A stretch of 64,000 bases of DNA from Pseudoalteromonas luteoviolacea DSM 6061 (GCF_001625655.1 NZ_AUYB01000079.1:1-64000), one strand, 5' to 3'. Numbered from the stretch's first letter, positions 1-9,843 are shown. A program made the numbers and translations. Notes: a model not told the origin generated them from the letters alone.

Positions 1-206
1 GCTTCATATTTTTAAAGAACAATGTAACTAACCTTGGTTAGTTACCGCAGCGTTGCTGCGAAGTGGAGCGCCATATTAACCGCTTCACTTTTAAAGTCAA
101 CTAGAAAATTTAATTTTCTTTCTTTCGAAAAAAGTTAAGCTTTCCGTTTGGCTTTACCCTTCACTTTGGTTTGCGCTTTTCGTTGCATCCCGCCGTGTCA
201 GTGGGT
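1..206 (-). promoter_or_regulatory. rRNA operon leader with boxA antiterminator
   Basis: Read on the minus strand this is the transcribed leader of an rRNA operon; the 16S gene lies beyond position 1. The boxA element TTGTTCTTTAAAAA (positions 22 to 9) resembles the enterobacterial boxA TGCTCTTTAACA that recruits the Nus antitermination complex. The start of the leader carries the ACTGACACGG stretch that I recall from Vibrio and Pseudoalteromonas rrn leaders. No protein gene is visible in 1-413 before the plus-strand gene at 414. Confidence 0.75.
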
Positions 207-210
207 GCGC

Positions 211-238
211 ATTATAGGGAGCTCCCAAAATAGTGCAA
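211..238 (-). promoter_or_regulatory. rrn P1-type promoter
   Basis: On the minus strand there is a -35 TTGCAC (238-233), a 16-bp spacer and a -10 TATAAT (216-211), followed by a GCGC-rich discriminator. This is the form of a stringently controlled rrn P1 promoter. The A/T-rich sequence at 239-270 upstream could act as an UP element. Transcription would start near 205 and run left out of the window. Confidence 0.85.
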
Positions 239-413
239 GTACTTTTTTAAGAAAGTTATAAAAAAACGCTCAACAGTACAATATACAATCAAAAACGTGT
301 TTCCATTTACAAAATTGATCTTTATTTATACTTTCAACAGTTTTAATGATTCAAGTTTCATTCAATTAAGTCTAGAATACGGCGATTTTTTATATAATAG
401 GAACATTGATTCA

Positions 414-1007
414 ATGAAGAAATCAATCTTAGCACTTACCTTACTAACGAGCTTAAATGCTTTTGCAACGGAAGATGAACAAAGCAACGTAACCTTTTCT
501 TTAACGGCAGGTTATGTGTTTGGTGGTGACACAGTTGGAGAACTGATATATGAAGATAATGACTCGGAAAGCATTAAAGCGGGTCAGGGTATCATTCTAG
601 GTGGTGGGCTCTCATATGAGTTCAATTCAAAGTGGGCCGTTGACGTAAGCGCCAATTATCATACTGATACCGCTACAGCAAAGAATGGTGATTTGTCTTT
701 CGAGCGACTTGCATTCAACGTAATTCCTTACTACGGCATTAACGATTCTTTTTCTGTTGGCTTGGGTCTTGGCCTACACACCAATGTTGAATTAAGCAAT
801 GACTTTGGCTCGGATGTTGAATTTAGTAATGAAACTGCATTTATCAGTAGTCTCCGCTATCACTTTGAAACCATCTCTGCAGACTTAGAATTAAGACATA
901 CACGTGTTGAATATTCTGTAGACCGTATTGGTAGTTCAAGCTTCTCGTCATACGATGTAACAGTAGACGGAAATAATACTGGTTTACTTTTCCATTGGAA
1001 ATTCTAA
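414..1007 (+). CDS. Small outer-membrane beta-barrel protein
   Basis: A 197-residue protein that starts with a Sec signal peptide (MKKSILALTLLTSLNAFA, cleavage after about residue 18). The rest consists of short alternating strands rich in Gly and aromatic residues, ending in an aromatic residue (HWKF), as in OmpA-like or OmpW-like small barrels. An upstream in-frame start at 297 is rejected because the ATG at 414 gives the signal peptide and has an AGGAA ribosome site at 399-403. It is transcribed away from the neighbouring rRNA operon. The function is unknown; it could be a virulence-type 'outer membrane beta-barrel domain' protein. There are no catalytic residues to point to. Confidence 0.7.
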   Translation: MKKSILALTLLTSLNAFATEDEQSNVTFSLTAGYVFGGDTVGELIYEDNDSESIKAGQGIILGGGLSYEFNSKWAVDVSANYHTDTATAKNGDLSFERLAFNVIPYYGINDSFSVGLGLGLHTNVELSNDFGSDVEFSNETAFISSLRYHFETISADLELRHTRVEYSVDRIGSSSFSSYDVTVDGNNTGLLFHWKF

Positions 1008-1050
1008 GCAAATTGCGCTCACTCGTATCAATAAGTTACGATGTAAAAAC

Positions 1051-1079
1051 AAAAAAGCCGAGCTAATGCTCGGCTTTTT
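1051..1079. terminator. Bidirectional intrinsic terminator
   Basis: GCCGAGC-TAAT-GCTCGGC stem-loop flanked by A6 on the left and T5 on the right, so it can act on both strands. It sits between the stop of the beta-barrel gene and the 3' end of rplQ and closes the alpha ribosomal operon. Confidence 0.85.
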
Positions 1080-1095
1080 CGTGTCTTATAAAGAC

Positions 1096-1497
1096 TTACT
1101 CTGCAGACTGCGCGTCTTCTTGAACTTCTTCAGTCGCTACTGGGCGATCAAGTAGTTCAATGTAAGCCATTGGCGCATTGTCACCTGCACGGAAGCCACA
1201 CTTAAGAATACGAGTGTAACCACCTGGACGATCCGCGAAACGAGGACCGATCTCAGAGAACAATTTACCAACTACTTCTTTATCACGCGTGCGAGCAAAC
1301 GCTAAACGGCGGTTTGCTACGCTGTCAGTCTTAGCCAGTGTGATTAAAGGCTCAATTACACGGCGCAACTCTTTCGCTTTAGGCAAAGTTGTTTTGATGA
1401 TTTCGTGCTTCACCAAAGAACCAGCCATGTTGCTGAACATCGCTTTGCGATGGCTGCTGTTACGGTTTAATTGACGACCACTCTTACGATGGCGCAT
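1096..1497 (-). CDS. rplQ: 50S ribosomal protein L17
   Basis: A 133-residue protein beginning [20 protein letters not shown], the L17 signature, with the usual basic N-terminal half and an acidic tail slightly longer than that of E. coli (127 residues). L17 is a 23S rRNA-binding protein near the peptide exit tunnel. It is the last gene of the alpha operon, 38 bases after rpoA, and is followed directly by a terminator. Confidence 0.98.
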   Translation of the reverse strand: MRHRKSGRQLNRNSSHRKAMFSNMAGSLVKHEIIKTTLPKAKELRRVIEPLITLAKTDSVANRRLAFARTRDKEVVGKLFSEIGPRFADRPGGYTRILKCGFRAGDNAPMAYIELLDRPVATEEVQEDAQSAE

Positions 1498-1535
1498 GAC
1501 CCTATCCTTCTAACTAAACTAATATAGTAATCTGA

Positions 1536-2522
1536 TTATTCTGCTAAGCTTGCTGGCGGCCAGTTTTCTAGGCGCATGCCTAGAGATAGACCACGAGAAG
1601 CTAGCACGTCTTTAATCTCTGTTAGAGATTTCTTACCAAGGTTAGGCGTCTTAAGAAGCTCAACCTCAGTACGCTGTACCAGATCACCGATATATTGAAT
1701 TTGCTCGGCTTTCAGACAGTTTGCAGAACGTACAGTTAGCTCTAAATCATCAACAGGACGAAGTAGAATCGGATCAAACTCCGGCTTCTCTTCTTTTTCT
1801 TCTGGCTCAGAAACATCACGCAAATCTACAAATGCTTCTAGCTGTTCAGCTAGGATTGTAGATGCACGACGGATCGCTTCTTCAGGATCTAGTGTGCCAT
1901 TAGTTTCCATATCGATAATTAGTTTATCTAAATCTGTACGCTGCTCAACACGGGCTGATTCAACCGAGTACGCAATACGCTCAACTGGACTGAATGAAGC
2001 ATCAAGCAACAGACGACCAATTGGGCGCTCATCGTCATCAGAGGATAAACGACTTGACGCCGGAACATAACCACGACCGCGTTCAACACGGATACGCATG
2101 CTGATTTCGCTATTGTCAGCAGTTAAGTGACAAATAACGTGCTCAGGATTAGCGATTGTTACATCGCCGTCGTGCTGGATGTCAGCCGCAGTCACAGGGC
2201 CTACACCAGACTTAGTCAGGGTAAGGAAAACTTCATCTTTACCTTCTAGAGACACTGCTAGACCTTTTAGGTTTAACAGAATTTCAATGATGTCTTCTTG
2301 TACGCCTTCTTTCGCGCTGTACTCATGTAATACACCGTCGATCTCTACCTCAGTCACTGCACAACCCGGCATAGACGAAAGAAGAATACGACGTAAAGCA
2401 TTACCTAAAGTGTGACCAAAGCCACGCTCTAGAGGCTCTAAAACTACTTTAGAACGGGTTGAGTTGATAGCGTCGATATCGACTAATCTTGGTTTTAGGA
2501 ATTCGGTTACAGAACCCTGCAT
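1536..2522 (-). CDS. rpoA: RNA polymerase alpha subunit
   Basis: A 328-residue protein, one residue off the E. coli length. The N-terminal domain (about 1-235) dimerises and nucleates core polymerase assembly. The C-terminal domain (about 250-320) carries the DNA- and activator-binding helices, with the [12 protein letters not shown] segment typical of the alpha CTD. The linker between them is acidic. It lies in the alpha operon between rpsD and rplQ, so polymerase and ribosome synthesis are co-transcribed as in most gammaproteobacteria. Confidence 0.99.
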   Translation of the reverse strand: MQGSVTEFLKPRLVDIDAINSTRSKVVLEPLERGFGHTLGNALRRILLSSMPGCAVTEVEIDGVLHEYSAKEGVQEDIIEILLNLKGLAVSLEGKDEVFLTLTKSGVGPVTAADIQHDGDVTIANPEHVICHLTADNSEISMRIRVERGRGYVPASSRLSSDDDERPIGRLLLDASFSPVERIAYSVESARVEQRTDLDKLIIDMETNGTLDPEEAIRRASTILAEQLEAFVDLRDVSEPEEKEEKPEFDPILLRPVDDLELTVRSANCLKAEQIQYIGDLVQRTEVELLKTPNLGKKSLTEIKDVLASRGLSLGMRLENWPPASLAE

Positions 2523-2546
2523 TTTATCCTCTCTTAACTCTTAACT

Positions 2547-3167
2547 TTACTTCGAGTAAAGTTCGACGATTAGTTGTTCATTAATGTCCGCAGACAGATC
2601 AGAACGCTCAGGTAGGCGCTTAAAAGTACCTTCCATTTTCTTACCGTCAACTTCAATCCAAGTTGGCTTTTCGCGTTGCTCAGCCAACTCTAGAGCAGCG
2701 ATGATACGCGCTTGCTTTTTAGACTTCTCACGGATTACTACTACATCTTCTGGAGTAATAACGAAAGAAGGGATATTTACAACACGACCATTAACCATAA
2801 TCGCTTTGTGGCTAACTAGCTGACGTGCTTCAGCACGTGTGCTTGCAAAACCCATGCGATATACAACATTGTCTAGACGTTGCTCTAGAAGCTGTAACAA
2901 GTTTTCACCTGTGTTACCTTTAAGGCGAGCAGCTTCTTTGTAGTAGTTGCGGAATTGCTTTTCTAGCACACCGTAGATACGACGTACTTTTTGCTTTTCA
3001 CGTAACTGTAAACCGTAGTCAGATAGACGACCTTTACGTGCGCCGTGCTGACCAGGTGCTGTTTCTAGTTTACACTTAGAGTCAATTGCTCTTACGCCGC
3101 TTTTAAGGAACAGGTCAGTACCTTCACGACGACTCAGCTTGAGCTTAGGGCCCAAATATCTTGCCAT
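2547..3167 (-). CDS. rpsD: 30S ribosomal protein S4
   Basis: A 206-residue protein starting [20 protein letters not shown], with the S4 RNA-binding domain at about 96-160 ([20 protein letters not shown]). S4 is a primary 16S rRNA binder. In E. coli it also represses translation of the alpha operon by binding the leader upstream of rpsM; a matching leader is visible here at 3944-4025. The gene sits 24 bases before rpoA. Confidence 0.98.
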   Translation of the reverse strand: MARYLGPKLKLSRREGTDLFLKSGVRAIDSKCKLETAPGQHGARKGRLSDYGLQLREKQKVRRIYGVLEKQFRNYYKEAARLKGNTGENLLQLLEQRLDNVVYRMGFASTRAEARQLVSHKAIMVNGRVVNIPSFVITPEDVVVIREKSKKQARIIAALELAEQREKPTWIEVDGKKMEGTFKRLPERSDLSADINEQLIVELYSK

Positions 3168-3189
3168 GTTCTTTCTCCTAACCTATTAA

Positions 3190-3576
3190 TTATACGCGAC
3201 GTTTCTTCGGTGGACGACAACCATTATGTGGGATTGGCGTCACGTCAGTGATGTTTGTGATACGGAAACCAGCAGCATTCAATGCACGTACAGCAGACTC
3301 ACGGCCTGGACCTGGACCTTTGATGAATACTTCTAGGTTCTTAAGACCGTACTCTTGTGCAGCAGTACCTGCGCGCTCAGCAGCAACCTGTGCAGCGAAC
3401 GGAGTAGACTTACGAGAACCACGGAAACCTGAACCACCCGCAGTCGCCCAAGAAAGAGCATTACCTTGACGGTCAGTGATGGTCACAATAGTGTTGTTGA
3501 AAGAAGCATGAACGTGAGCCATACCGTCAACAACTTGCTTTTTGACCTTTTTACGACGAATTGGTGCTTTTGCCAT
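3190..3576 (-). CDS. rpsK: 30S ribosomal protein S11
   Basis: A 128-residue protein with the S11 hallmarks: a basic start ([15 protein letters not shown]), [13 protein letters not shown], and a C-terminal [14 protein letters not shown]11 sits on the platform of the small subunit and contacts the mRNA path near the Shine-Dalgarno helix. It is encoded 13 bases after rpsM and 22 bases before rpsD. Confidence 0.98.
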   Translation of the reverse strand: MAKAPIRRKKVKKQVVDGMAHVHASFNNTIVTITDRQGNALSWATAGGSGFRGSRKSTPFAAQVAAERAGTAAQEYGLKNLEVFIKGPGPGRESAVRALNAAGFRITNITDVTPIPHNGCRPPKKRRV

Positions 3577-3589
3577 AACTTACCCCACC

Positions 3590-3946
3590 TTATTTCTTGA
3601 TAGGCTTGCGAGGACCCTTACGAGTACGCGCGTTAGTCTTAGTACGTTGACCACGTAGTGGTAACGAACGACGGTGACGTAAGCCACGGAAACAACCAAG
3701 GTCCATAAGACGCTTGATGTTTAGTGTTACTTCACGACGAAGATCACCTTCAACAGTGTACTTGCCAACTTCTTCACGAAGGATGTCAAGAGTTTCGTCA
3801 TTTAAATCGCCGATTTTAGTAGTTTCAGCGATACCTGTCGCAGCTAAGATCGCCTTAGCGCGAGTTTTACCTACACCATAGATGCTTGTTAAACCGATAA
3901 CAGCATGCTTATGGTCAGGAACGTTAATGCCTGCGATACGGGCCAC
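3590..3946 (-). CDS. rpsM: 30S ribosomal protein S13 (GTG start)
   Basis: A 118-residue protein of the small-subunit head that contacts P-site tRNA; family signatures are [15 protein letters not shown] and a C-terminal [15 protein letters not shown]. An ATG two codons upstream (3952) would add Met-Leu. I prefer the GTG at 3946 because the TAGGAG ribosome site lies 8 bases before it but only 2 before the ATG. The result, (M)ARIAGIN, matches the family N-terminus, and E. coli rpsM also starts with GTG inside the S4 control site. First gene of the alpha operon. Confidence 0.95.
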   Translation of the reverse strand: MARIAGINVPDHKHAVIGLTSIYGVGKTRAKAILAATGIAETTKIGDLNDETLDILREEVGKYTVEGDLRREVTLNIKRLMDLGCFRGLRHRRSLPLRGQRTKTNARTRKGPRKPIKK

Positions 3947-4025
3947 TAACATATCTCCTATAAATAAACCTGATTATCATCTTGCTGGAAAGCCCGTATA
4001 GGATACCCAACCGACACTCAAGTTT
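3944..4025 (-). promoter_or_regulatory. Alpha-operon leader, S4 autoregulatory site (Alpha_RBS type)
   Basis: On the minus strand the 80 bases before rpsM contain GGTATCC, then ACGGGCTTTCCAGCA, then TAGGAG and the GTG start. From memory this matches the order and core bases of the E. coli alpha-operon pseudoknot (GTATCCTGAAAACGGGCTTTTCAGCA). In E. coli S4 binds this pseudoknot and traps the 30S subunit. The conserved bases are seen; S4 binding here is inferred. Confidence 0.7.
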
Positions 4026-4037
4026 TACCAATGAAAC

Positions 4038-4060
4038 AGGCTAAGTAAACTACTTAGCCT
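4038..4060. repeat. Perfect 10-bp inverted repeat between rpmJ and the alpha leader
   Basis: AGGCTAAGTA-aac-TACTTAGCCT, arms 10 bp with a 3-base loop, 15 bases after the rpmJ stop on the minus strand. It is not followed by a T tract on that strand, so it is not a standard intrinsic terminator. It could be an attenuating or processing hairpin separating the spc and alpha transcripts. Confidence 0.6.
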
Positions 4061-4075
4061 GCACGACTAGATTTC

Positions 4076-4189
4076 TTAGCCTTGCCTTTGCTTGTGCTTA
4101 GGCTCACTGCAAATCACACGTACTACACCAGCACGTTTGATAACTTTACAGTTACGGCAAATTTTCTTAACGGAAGCACGTACTTTCAT
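4076..4189 (-). CDS. rpmJ: 50S ribosomal protein L36
   Basis: A 37-residue protein, [20 protein letters not shown] at the start and ending HKQRQG. It is the zinc-binding (C+) form: Cys11, Cys14, Cys27 and His32 form the ribbon. It is encoded 21 bases after secY, the usual last position of the spc operon. The paralogue without cysteines, common in gammaproteobacteria under zinc limitation, is not in this window. Confidence 0.97.
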   Translation of the reverse strand: MKVRASVKKICRNCKVIKRAGVVRVICSEPKHKQRQG

Positions 4190-4210
4190 AACTCAACTCC
4201 GTAACAGACC

Positions 4211-5539
4211 CTATCGGCCGTAGCCTTTAAGGTTTGCTTTTTTCAGCACAGAATCATATTGATGAGACATCAAATGAGTCTGTACTTGTGCCATAAAGTC
4301 CATGATAACAACAACGATAATCAAAATTGATGTACCGCCGAAGTAGAATGGCGTTTGCCATGCCATGGTCATAAACTCGGGCACCAGACAGATAAAGGTA
4401 ATGTACATTGCACCTGCCAATGTCAGGCGTGTCATCACTTTATCAATGTATTTAGACGTCTGCTCACCTGGGCGAATGCCTGGAATAAATGCGCCTGATT
4501 TTTTCAAGTTATCTGCTGTCTCACGAGGGTTAAACACCAACGCTGTATAAAAGAAGCAGAAGAAAATAATCGCAGCTGCTAGTACCATTGCATATAGAGG
4601 TTGACCCGGGGTCAACACCGCTGAAACTGCTTGTAGAGCATCAGCTAATGGACCTTCACCTTGGCCGAACCAGCTTGCAATTGTACCAGGGAACAGAATG
4701 ATGCTACTAGCAAATATTGGTGGAATAACCCCTGCCATGTTAACTTTTAATGGTAAATGCGTACTTTGCGCTGCAAACACCTGACGGCCTTGCTGACGTT
4801 TAGCATAGTTAACGACGATACGACGTTGACCACGCTCAAAGAATACTACCAAATAAGTTACCGCAACAACGATAAACGCAATAAGTGCTAAGATAAAGAC
4901 ATTCAAATCGCCTTGGCGCGCCATTTCTGCTGTCGAACCGATTGCAGACGGCAGGTTAGCTACAATACCAACAAATATCAGTACAGAGATACCGTTACCG
5001 ATACCACGTTCTGTAATTTGTTCGCCCAGCCACATTAGGAACATGGTACCAGTTACTAAACTCACAACTGCGGTGAAATAGAAACCGAAACCAGGATTTA
5101 CAACCAAGCCATCCATCATATTTGGAAGGTTAGTCGCAATACCTACTGACTGAATAGTAGCAAGCACGAGCGTACCGTAACGCGTGTACTGGCTAATTTT
5201 CTTACGCCCTTGTTCACCTTCTTTCTTAAGCTCTATCATCGCAGGATGTATGTGCGTTAATAGCTGCATAATAATTGAAGCTGAAATGTAAGGCATAATA
5301 CCTAGCGCAAGTACAGATGCACGCTCAAGCGCACCACCACTGAACATGTTAAACATGGCAAAGATGGTGCCCTTTTGTTGCTCGAAGAACTCGGCAAGTA
5401 CAGCGGCGTCAATCCCAGGGATAGGCACGAATGAACCTAAACGGTAAATAATGATGGCACCCAATACAAATAGTAAACGGCGCTTCAACTCCGCAAGCCC
5501 ACTCTGTGCGCTTTGCATATCTTGACCTGGTTTAGCCAT
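4211..5539 (-). CDS. secY: Preprotein translocase subunit SecY
   Basis: A 442-residue inner-membrane protein with about ten hydrophobic helices, the pore subunit of the SecYEG channel through which the many exported proteins of this window pass. Visible signatures include [13 protein letters not shown] in the first helix region, [15 protein letters not shown], and the cytosolic loop [20 protein letters not shown], which contacts SecA and ribosomes. It is placed between rplO (11 bases) and rpmJ, as in the conserved spc operon. Confidence 0.99.
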   Translation of the reverse strand: MAKPGQDMQSAQSGLAELKRRLLFVLGAIIIYRLGSFVPIPGIDAAVLAEFFEQQKGTIFAMFNMFSGGALERASVLALGIMPYISASIIMQLLTHIHPAMIELKKEGEQGRKKISQYTRYGTLVLATIQSVGIATNLPNMMDGLVVNPGFGFYFTAVVSLVTGTMFLMWLGEQITERGIGNGISVLIFVGIVANLPSAIGSTAEMARQGDLNVFILALIAFIVVAVTYLVVFFERGQRRIVVNYAKRQQGRQVFAAQSTHLPLKVNMAGVIPPIFASSIILFPGTIASWFGQGEGPLADALQAVSAVLTPGQPLYAMVLAAAIIFFCFFYTALVFNPRETADNLKKSGAFIPGIRPGEQTSKYIDKVMTRLTLAGAMYITFICLVPEFMTMAWQTPFYFGGTSILIIVVVIMDFMAQVQTHLMSHQYDSVLKKANLKGYGR

Positions 5540-5550
5540 AGTGTACTTCC

Positions 5551-5985
5551 TTAGTCTTCTACCTTGCCTCCGGCAGCTTCGATAGCTTCGCGAGCACCTT
5601 TAGACACTTTAATGCCTTTAACAGTAACTGCGCGTGAAACTTCGCCAGATTTAACAACTTTAACGAACTGAACGTTCTTCTTAACGATACCAGCTGCTTG
5701 TAGTGTGCTTAGCTCTACCACGTCGCCTTCAACCTTCGCGATTTCGAAAAGGTTTACTTCAGCAGATACTAATGATTTGCGTGAAGTGAAGCCAAACTTT
5801 GGTAGACGGCGTTGCATAGGCATTTGACCGCCTTCAAAACCGACACGTACTTTACCGCCAGAACGCGACTTTTGACCTTTGTGACCACGGCCACCAGTCT
5901 TACCAAGACCAGAACCGATACCACGACCAACGCGCTTACCAGCAGTTTTTGAACCTGCAGCAGGAGAAAGTGTATTCAATTGCAT
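5551..5985 (-). CDS. rplO: 50S ribosomal protein L15
   Basis: A 144-residue protein with the glycine- and arginine-rich N-terminus ([20 protein letters not shown]) that threads into 23S rRNA and a globular C-terminal half. The start is the ATG at 5985 ([11 protein letters not shown]), not the in-frame ATG at 6000, because the former matches the family. It lies 4 bases after the rpmD stop, with GAGGG inside the end of rpmD as ribosome site, so the two genes are probably translationally coupled. Confidence 0.97.
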   Translation of the reverse strand: MQLNTLSPAAGSKTAGKRVGRGIGSGLGKTGGRGHKGQKSRSGGKVRVGFEGGQMPMQRRLPKFGFTSRKSLVSAEVNLFEIAKVEGDVVELSTLQAAGIVKKNVQFVKVVKSGEVSRAVTVKGIKVSKGAREAIEAAGGKVED

Positions 5986-5989
5986 CGAA

Positions 5990-6169
5990 TTAGCCCTCAA
6001 CCTTAACCATGTAAGAAACTTGGTTGATCATACCACGTACTGCTGGCGTATCTTCTAGCTCAACAGTATGGTTGATACGACGTAAACCAAGGCCACGTAA
6101 TGTAGCTTTATGCTTCGGTAAACGACCGATTGAGCTACGTACTTGTGTTACTTTAACTGTGTTTGCCAT
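5990..6169 (-). CDS. rpmD: 50S ribosomal protein L30
   Basis: A 59-residue protein, the same length as in E. coli, beginning [20 protein letters not shown] and ending [10 protein letters not shown]. It is too short for most ORF filters but its reading frame fits exactly between rpsE (stop at 6176) and rplO (start at 5985). L30 binds 23S and 5S rRNA on the large subunit. Confidence 0.97.
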   Translation of the reverse strand: MANTVKVTQVRSSIGRLPKHKATLRGLGLRRINHTVELEDTPAVRGMINQVSYMVKVEG

Positions 6170-6175
6170 GGTTTC

Positions 6176-6682
6176 TTACCCCAAGATTTCATCTACGCTA
6201 AGACCACGTTTCGCAGCGATTCCCTCTGGAGAATTCATGTTCTCTAGAGCAGAAATTGTTGCGCGAACGATGTTGATCGGGTTAGTAGAACCGTATGCTT
6301 TTGAAAGTACGTTCTGTACACCAGCAACTTCTAGTACTGCACGCATCGCACCACCGGCGATGATACCTGTACCTTCTGATGCAGGCTGCATGTATACTTT
6401 AGAACCCGCGTGGCGACCCTTGATAGGGTGCTGTAGCGTGTGACCGTTAAGGTCAACATTTACCATGTTACGACGCGCTTTTTCCATTGCTTTTTGAATA
6501 GCAGCTGGAACTTCACGTGCTTTACCGTAACCAAAACCTACTTTACCTGCGCCATCACCAACTACAGTTAGTGCAGTGAAGCTAAAGATACGACCACCTT
6601 TAACCACTTTAGACACACGGTTTACCGCGATTAGCTTTTCAGCCAAATCAGGCTGTTGTTGCTTTGCTTCTACGTTAGCCAT
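6176..6682 (-). CDS. rpsE: 30S ribosomal protein S5
   Basis: A 168-residue protein with the S5 double-stranded RNA-binding domain (about 12-75, [20 protein letters not shown]) and the C-terminal domain containing [19 protein letters not shown]5 sits on the solvent side near the decoding site and affects translational accuracy. Encoded 9 bases after rplR and followed by rpmD. Confidence 0.98.
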   Translation of the reverse strand: MANVEAKQQQPDLAEKLIAVNRVSKVVKGGRIFSFTALTVVGDGAGKVGFGYGKAREVPAAIQKAMEKARRNMVNVDLNGHTLQHPIKGRHAGSKVYMQPASEGTGIIAGGAMRAVLEVAGVQNVLSKAYGSTNPINIVRATISALENMNSPEGIAAKRGLSVDEILG

Positions 6683-6691
6683 TGTCTACTC

Positions 6692-7042
6692 CTAGAATTG
6701 CAGACCGGCTTCACGCGCTGCATCAGCAAGCGCCTTCACACGGCCGTGATATTTAAAGCCACTGCGGTCAAAAGCAAGTTTTTCAATGCCTTTGTCTGCC
6801 GCGCGTTCAGCAACTGCTTTACCAACTGCTTGAGCAGCTTCGATGTTGCCAGTGCCTTTAACTGTTTCAGCAATTGCTTTTTCAACAGTAGAAGCAGCAG
6901 CCAGTACATTACCCTCAACGTTTACGATTTGAGCGTAGATGTGACGTGGCGTGCGGTGGATAACAAGACGTGTTGTGCCTTGTTCGATAATATTTCTACG
7001 AGTGCGCTTAGCACGACGTAGACGAGCTGTTTTCTTATCCAT
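6692..7042 (-). CDS. rplR: 50S ribosomal protein L18
   Basis: A 116-residue protein (E. coli 117) that binds 5S rRNA with L5 and L25. Recognisable segments are [20 protein letters not shown] near the start and the C-terminal [20 protein letters not shown]. It lies 9 bases from rplF and 9 bases from rpsE in the spc operon. Confidence 0.98.
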   Translation of the reverse strand: MDKKTARLRRAKRTRRNIIEQGTTRLVIHRTPRHIYAQIVNVEGNVLAAASTVEKAIAETVKGTGNIEAAQAVGKAVAERAADKGIEKLAFDRSGFKYHGRVKALADAAREAGLQF

Positions 7043-7051
7043 CGTCTTACC

Positions 7052-7582
7052 TTACTTCTTCTTAGCCTCTTTACGACGCACGTGCTCATCAGCGTAACGT
7101 ACACCTTTACCTTTATAAGGCTCTGGTTCACGGTATGAGCGGATGTTAGCAGCAGTTTGACCAACAAGCTGCTTGTCTGCGCCTTTAACAACGATTTCAG
7201 TTTGGCTTGGAGCTTCGATTGTGATACCCGCTGGGATCTCGAAGTTCACTGGGTGTGAGAAGCCAAGAGTTAAGTCTAATACTTTACCCTTAACTGCAGC
7301 ACGGTAACCAACACCGACTAGTTGTAGTTTCTTTTCAAAACCTTCGTTAACGCCGATGATCATGTTGTTGATCAGAGCGCGTGCAGTACCAGCTTGAGCC
7401 CAAGCATTTGCTACTTCACGAGGTGCTGTAGTGATAACGTTGTCGTTAAGAACAACTTCAACTGCATCGTTAAGAACGCGAGTCAATTCACCGTTTTTAC
7501 CTTTAACTTTGATTTCCTGGCCGTTAATTGCAACTTCAACACCGGCAGGAACAGCAATAGGAGCCTTCGCAATACGAGACAT
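7052..7582 (-). CDS. rplF: 50S ribosomal protein L6
   Basis: A 176-residue protein made of two similar L6 domains (about 10-80 and 90-165), beginning [20 protein letters not shown]. The C-terminal signature is [18 protein letters not shown]6 lies by the GTPase-associated centre and the sarcin-ricin loop. Its long frame has several overlapping antisense and frame-shifted open frames that are composition artefacts. Confidence 0.98.
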   Translation of the reverse strand: MSRIAKAPIAVPAGVEVAINGQEIKVKGKNGELTRVLNDAVEVVLNDNVITTAPREVANAWAQAGTARALINNMIIGVNEGFEKKLQLVGVGYRAAVKGKVLDLTLGFSHPVNFEIPAGITIEAPSQTEIVVKGADKQLVGQTAANIRSYREPEPYKGKGVRYADEHVRRKEAKKK

Positions 7583-7595
7583 AGTTCCCCTCCGA

Positions 7596-7988
7596 TTAAG
7601 CTACAAAGCCAATGATTTCACCACCAACACCAGCGGTACGCGCAGCGCGGTCTGTCATCAGGCCTTTAGAAGTTGATACGATAGCGATACCTAGACCACC
7701 CATTACCTTCGGTAATTCGTCACGTTTCTTGTAGATACGTAGACCAGGGCGGCTAACACGCTGGATGCTTTCGATAACAGCTTTGCCTTCGAAGTACTTA
7801 AGTTCGATAGTCAATTCTGCTTTTACGTCGCCTGATACTGAATAACCAGTGATGAAACCTTCGTTTTTCAGTACGTCAGCAACAGCTACTTTCAGCTTTG
7901 AAGTTGGCATAGTTACTGATACCTTCTTCGCAGACTGACCGTTACGGATGCGTGTAAACAAATCCGCGATTGGATCTTGCAAGCTCAT
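7596..7988 (-). CDS. rpsH: 30S ribosomal protein S8
   Basis: A 130-residue protein of exactly the family length, with [18 protein letters not shown] at the N-terminus and [20 protein letters not shown] at the C-terminus. S8 is a primary 16S rRNA binder. In E. coli it represses spc operon translation by binding the mRNA around the rplE start; whether the same site exists here was not established by eye. Confidence 0.98.
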   Translation of the reverse strand: MSLQDPIADLFTRIRNGQSAKKVSVTMPTSKLKVAVADVLKNEGFITGYSVSGDVKAELTIELKYFEGKAVIESIQRVSRPGLRIYKKRDELPKVMGGLGIAIVSTSKGLMTDRAARTAGVGGEIIGFVA

Positions 7989-8008
7989 GTCTTACTCCCG
8001 TGATTCTA

Positions 8009-8314
8009 TTACCAAGAAGCCTTTTTAAGGCCAGGAATTTCACCGCGCATAGCTGCTTCGCGAACTTTGATACGGCTTAAGCCGAACTTGCGAAGGTAAC
8101 CATGTGGGCGGCCCGTAATGTTACAACGATTACGTTGACGTGAAGGGCTAGAATCACGCGGTAAAGACTGAAGCTTTAATACCGCGTCCCAACGCTCATC
8201 ATCAGATGTGTTAACATCGCTGATGATAGCTTTAAGTGCAGCACGCTTTTCTGCGTACTGTGCAACTAATTTAGCACGTTTTACGTCACGCGCTTTCATT
8301 GAATTCTTTGCCAT
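8009..8314 (-). CDS. rpsN: 30S ribosomal protein S14 (zinc-free form)
   Basis: A 101-residue protein, [20 protein letters not shown] at the start and [11 protein letters not shown] at the end. It is the long form that lacks the CxxC zinc ribbon; the only cysteine is in [15 protein letters not shown]14 binds the head of the small subunit. Order rplE-rpsN-rpsH is standard. Confidence 0.98.
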   Translation of the reverse strand: MAKNSMKARDVKRAKLVAQYAEKRAALKAIISDVNTSDDERWDAVLKLQSLPRDSSPSRQRNRCNITGRPHGYLRKFGLSRIKVREAAMRGEIPGLKKASW

Positions 8315-8324
8315 AACCCTACCC

Positions 8325-8864
8325 TTACTTTTTGAATGGGAAGTTGAACGCTTCTAATAACGCACGGCCTTCATCATCTGTTTTCGCAGAAGTAGTGATT
8401 GTGATATCCATACCGCGAACACGGTCTACTTTATCATAATCAATTTCTGGGAAGATGATTTGCTCACGTACGCCCATAGAGTAGTTACCGCGACCGTCAA
8501 AAGACTTTGCGCTAACACCGCGGAAGTCACGAATACGTGGCATCGCGATTGAGACTAAACGCTCAAGGAAATCCCACATACGCTCGCCGCGTAGGGTTAC
8601 TTTACAGCCAATTGGGTAACCTTCACGGATCTTAAAGCCAGCAACTGATTTGCGTGCTTTAGTCACTAGAGGCTTTTGACCAGAGATAGCTTCTAGATCT
8701 GCAACAGCATTTTCTAGAATCTTCTTGTCATTTAGGGCTTCGCCCACACCCATGTTAAGTGTGATCTTTTCGATCTGAGGGACTTGCATGACAGAGCTGT
8801 AACCGAACTTTTCAAAAAGCTCTTTTACTACTTTGTCTTTGTACACTTCATGCAGTTTCGCCAT
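8325..8864 (-). CDS. rplE: 50S ribosomal protein L5
   Basis: A 179-residue protein ([20 protein letters not shown]) that binds 5S rRNA and forms the central protuberance. Family motifs are [15 protein letters not shown] and [19 protein letters not shown] near the end. In E. coli the S8 translational operator overlaps the rplX-rplE junction; here that junction is 15 bases long with a GGAG ribosome site. Confidence 0.98.
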   Translation of the reverse strand: MAKLHEVYKDKVVKELFEKFGYSSVMQVPQIEKITLNMGVGEALNDKKILENAVADLEAISGQKPLVTKARKSVAGFKIREGYPIGCKVTLRGERMWDFLERLVSIAMPRIRDFRGVSAKSFDGRGNYSMGVREQIIFPEIDYDKVDRVRGMDITITTSAKTDDEGRALLEAFNFPFKK

Positions 8865-8879
8865 CGTCTACTCCAACTA

Positions 8880-9194
8880 TTAAATAGTTTTGCCAGTAGA
8901 CTTGAAGAAACGGACTTTTTTACCGTCTTCAAATCTAAAACCAACACGATCTGCTTTGCCAGTTTCGGCATTGAAAATCGCAATGTTTGATACGTCTACT
9001 GACGCTTCTTTCTCAACAATACCGCCAGCTTGCTGTAATTGTGGTACAGGCTTCTGGTGCTTCTTGATGATATTAACGCCTTCAACAAATACACGACCAG
9101 TTTCAGTTACAACTGAAAGCACTTTACCGCGCTTACCTTTGTCTTTACCGGCTAGTACGATTACTTCGTCATCACGACGGATTTTTGCTGCCAT
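8880..9194 (-). CDS. rplX: 50S ribosomal protein L24
   Basis: A 104-residue protein (E. coli also 104) with the KOW motif at about 5-35 ([20 protein letters not shown]), an assembly initiator for the 50S subunit. It is encoded 10 bases after rplN and precedes rplE. Confidence 0.98.
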   Translation of the reverse strand: MAAKIRRDDEVIVLAGKDKGKRGKVLSVVTETGRVFVEGVNIIKKHQKPVPQLQQAGGIVEKEASVDVSNIAIFNAETGKADRVGFRFEDGKKVRFFKSTGKTI

Positions 9195-9204
9195 GATCGA
9201 CTCC

Positions 9205-9573
9205 TTATAGTACTTCTGGTGCTAGTGAAACGATCTTCATGAACTTTTCGTTACGAAGTTCACGAGTCACAGGGCCGAAGATACGAGTACCAATTGGCTG
9301 ATGGCTATCATTTAAGATAACAGCCGCATTGCTATCGAAACGGATTAAAGAGCCGTCTGGACGACGAACGCCTTTCTTAGTACGCACTACTACAGCGTTT
9401 TTAACATCACCTTTCTTCACTTTACCGCGAGGAATTGCTTCTTTAACAGAAACTTTAATGATGTCACCAACACGCGCATAGCGACGGTGCGAACCACCAA
9501 GGACTTTAATACACTGCACTTTGCGAGCGCCGCTGTTATCAGCAACGTCCAGCTGAGTTTGCATTTGGATCAT
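9205..9573 (-). CDS. rplN: 50S ribosomal protein L14
   Basis: A 122-residue protein of the usual bacterial length ([20 protein letters not shown]), forming inter-subunit bridges and contacting L19. It is the first gene of the spc operon. In E. coli the S10 operon (ending rpsQ) lies directly upstream. Here the upstream 270 bases hold no rpsQ, and the next gene is a polysaccharide deacetylase. Confidence 0.98.
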   Translation of the reverse strand: MIQMQTQLDVADNSGARKVQCIKVLGGSHRRYARVGDIIKVSVKEAIPRGKVKKGDVKNAVVVRTKKGVRRPDGSLIRFDSNAAVILNDSHQPIGTRIFGPVTRELRNEKFMKIVSLAPEVL

Positions 9574-9843
9574 TGTATATGCTCCGGTGTAGTTAAAATT
9601 TACCTAGATTTTGTATAAAACCTAAGCATTTAGATTAATTTCCACTCAAAAAACGAAGCTTTCGTCTTTCAAGGGCGGGGAATTGTAACAGCAAAATCCA
9701 GCCAAAGATAGTTCAATTTTTAATTAATTTTATCTACCCAAAGCACTGGGCTTGTTCCCCATACTTCATATGGGGGCAGCTAAATCCAATTCAAGTACGA
9801 CGTTTAAATCCAACTGCATGACAGCGTTCAAAAAACAGCCAGC
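9574..9843 (-). promoter_or_regulatory. Upstream region of the spc operon (probable promoter region)
   Basis: No gene is visible here. A -10-like TACAAT (9687-9682, minus strand) is followed by the very GC-rich CCCCGCCC, as in stringently controlled promoters, but no good -35 is found at the right distance, so the exact promoter is uncertain. Two small GC stems, CCCCATA-cttca-TATGGGG (9757-9775) and CCCA-N6-TGGG (9738-9751), lie between the deacetylase stop and the promoter. They may reduce read-through, although no T tract follows. Confidence 0.35.

Noticed and set aside
3944..3952. ATG start for rpsM giving Met-Leu-Val-Ala-Arg
   Set aside because: The ribosome site is only 2 bases from this ATG but 8 from the GTG; the family N-terminus and the S4 control site also favour GTG.
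6736..7191. Leucine- and valine-rich open frames on the minus strand inside rplR and rplF
   Set aside because: They are out of frame with the certain ribosomal protein genes and have low-complexity composition; they are frame shadows.
9738..9775. GC stems downstream of the deacetylase gene as an intrinsic terminator
   Set aside because: No T tract follows on the minus strand; noted only as possible weak hairpins within the region entry.
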